This document shows, in pieces, positions 42,766 through 43,055 of a stretch of DNA of 43,055 nucleotides. The stretch is from an uncultured Microbacterium sp. (lineage in GTDB: Bacteria > Actinomycetota > Actinomycetes > Actinomycetales > Microbacteriaceae), in contig NZ_FLQR01000003.1 of NCBI RefSeq assembly GCF_900078385.1, positions 1 to 43,055 of the forward strand. The letters run 5' to 3'. The position numbers were made by a program, and so were the translations under genes. The first letter of the stretch is position 1. Each line of letters begins with the position of its first letter. The notes below the pieces were generated by a model, which worked only from the letters and a program-made list of their open reading frames with translations, had not been told where the DNA came from and ran no database searches.

Positions 42766-43055
42766 GTGGCAAAACCACGCGTGCACGAGATCGCTTCCGA
42801 GCTCGGCGTCGACAGCAAAGTCGCCCTCGCGAAGCTGAAGGAGCTCGGCGAATTCGTCAAGAGCCCCTCATCCACCATCGAGCCCCCCGTGGCTCGCAAG
42901 CTTCGGGCTGCGCTCGAGGCTGAAGGCGCCGCGGCGCCCGCAGCGCCGAAGGCCGCGCCCGCGAGTGCGAGCCCCGGCCGCCCCGGCCCGGCCCGTCCCG
43001 CGGCCCCGGCTCCCGCCGCTCCCGCTCCCGCCGCTCCCGCTCCGGCCGCCGCGGC
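42766..43055 (+). CDS. infB: Translation initiation factor IF-2, N-terminal part
   Basis: The frame from GTG 42766, with CAGGAG 5-10 nt upstream, encodes [19 protein letters not shown] and [19 protein letters not shown], the conserved IF-2 N-terminal domain, and then enters the usual Ala/Pro-rich linker. It runs off the window after 96 codons, before the GTPase domain. Position behind nusA and ylxR is canonical. The 92-nt gap before it (42674-42765) has no recognisable gene. Confidence 0.96.
   Translation, partial: MAKPRVHEIASELGVDSKVALAKLKELGEFVKSPSSTIEPPVARKLRAALEAEGAAAPAAPKAAPASASPGRPGPARPAAPAPAAPAPAAPAPAAA
43010..43050 (+). repeat. Ala/Pro codon repeat in the infB linker
   Basis: Near-perfect 15-bp units of gctcccgccgctccc type encode APAAP repeats, the flexible linker of actinobacterial IF-2. 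The repeat reaches the window edge. Confidence 0.7.

Overview
The window is high-GC actinobacterial DNA and looks like the chromosome of a Microbacteriaceae member, probably Microbacterium or a close relative. The basis is very GC-rich third codon positions, frequent GTG starts, many apparently leaderless genes (a TAnnnT-like -10 hexamer about 6 nt before the start codon), and the conserved actinobacterial backbone dxr ... rseP ... ispG ... proS ... nusA-ylxR-infB. The genus is inference. I see no IS element, phage gene, CRISPR array, tRNA or rRNA.

Layout. 1-3.9 kb: the 3' end of a gene with a Pro/Ala repeat tail, a strong terminator, a PP2C phosphatase and a two-ATPase-domain FtsK/EccC-like membrane protein. 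3.9-9.4 kb: amino-acid genes (APC permease plus saccharopine-dehydrogenase-family enzyme, converging on asparaginase plus alanine dehydrogenase) and an OsmC protein. 9.4-12.4 kb: acyltransferase PlsC, an FKBP lipoprotein and dxr. 12.5-15.7 kb: the pyruvate formate-lyase operon pflBA with GntR-type operator-like sequences upstream. 16-19 kb: a MurE paralogue, a YcnI-type copper protein and a His-containing membrane protein. 19-22 kb: site-2 protease rseP, then a YCII protein with its ECF42-type sigma factor. 22-24.1 kb: a fused anthranilate synthase preceded by a complete trp attenuator with a Trp-Trp leader peptide.

24.2-27.2 kb: ispG, a Cys/Met-metabolism PLP enzyme and a divergent Lrp regulator with a perfect 15-bp palindrome between them. 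27.2-30.8 kb: treS-mak (trehalose to maltose 1-phosphate) plus a VOC protein. 31-34.2 kb: ACC deaminase, pyroglutamyl peptidase and an RNB exoribonuclease. 34.3-36.4 kb: two tandem paralogous lipoproteins. 36.4-41.3 kb: proS, a LOG-family protein, a PNPOx-fold stress protein, a DUF1206 membrane protein and an acetate-transporter-family protein. 41.4 kb to end: nusA, ylxR and the start of infB.

Isoprenoid genes dxr and ispG, the protease rseP, proS and the nusA/infB block keep the ancestral actinobacterial order. Between them sit metabolic and regulatory cassettes, each with its own promoter. The strongest regulatory signals are the trp attenuator, the widespread leaderless promoters, the palindrome at the Lrp/PLP-enzyme junction and the TGGT-N3-ACCA sites ahead of pflBA. 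I found no clearly unprecedented system. The best candidates for something little described are the PP2C/FtsK-like locus, the MurE paralogue with an altered specificity motif, and the tandem two-module lipoproteins.
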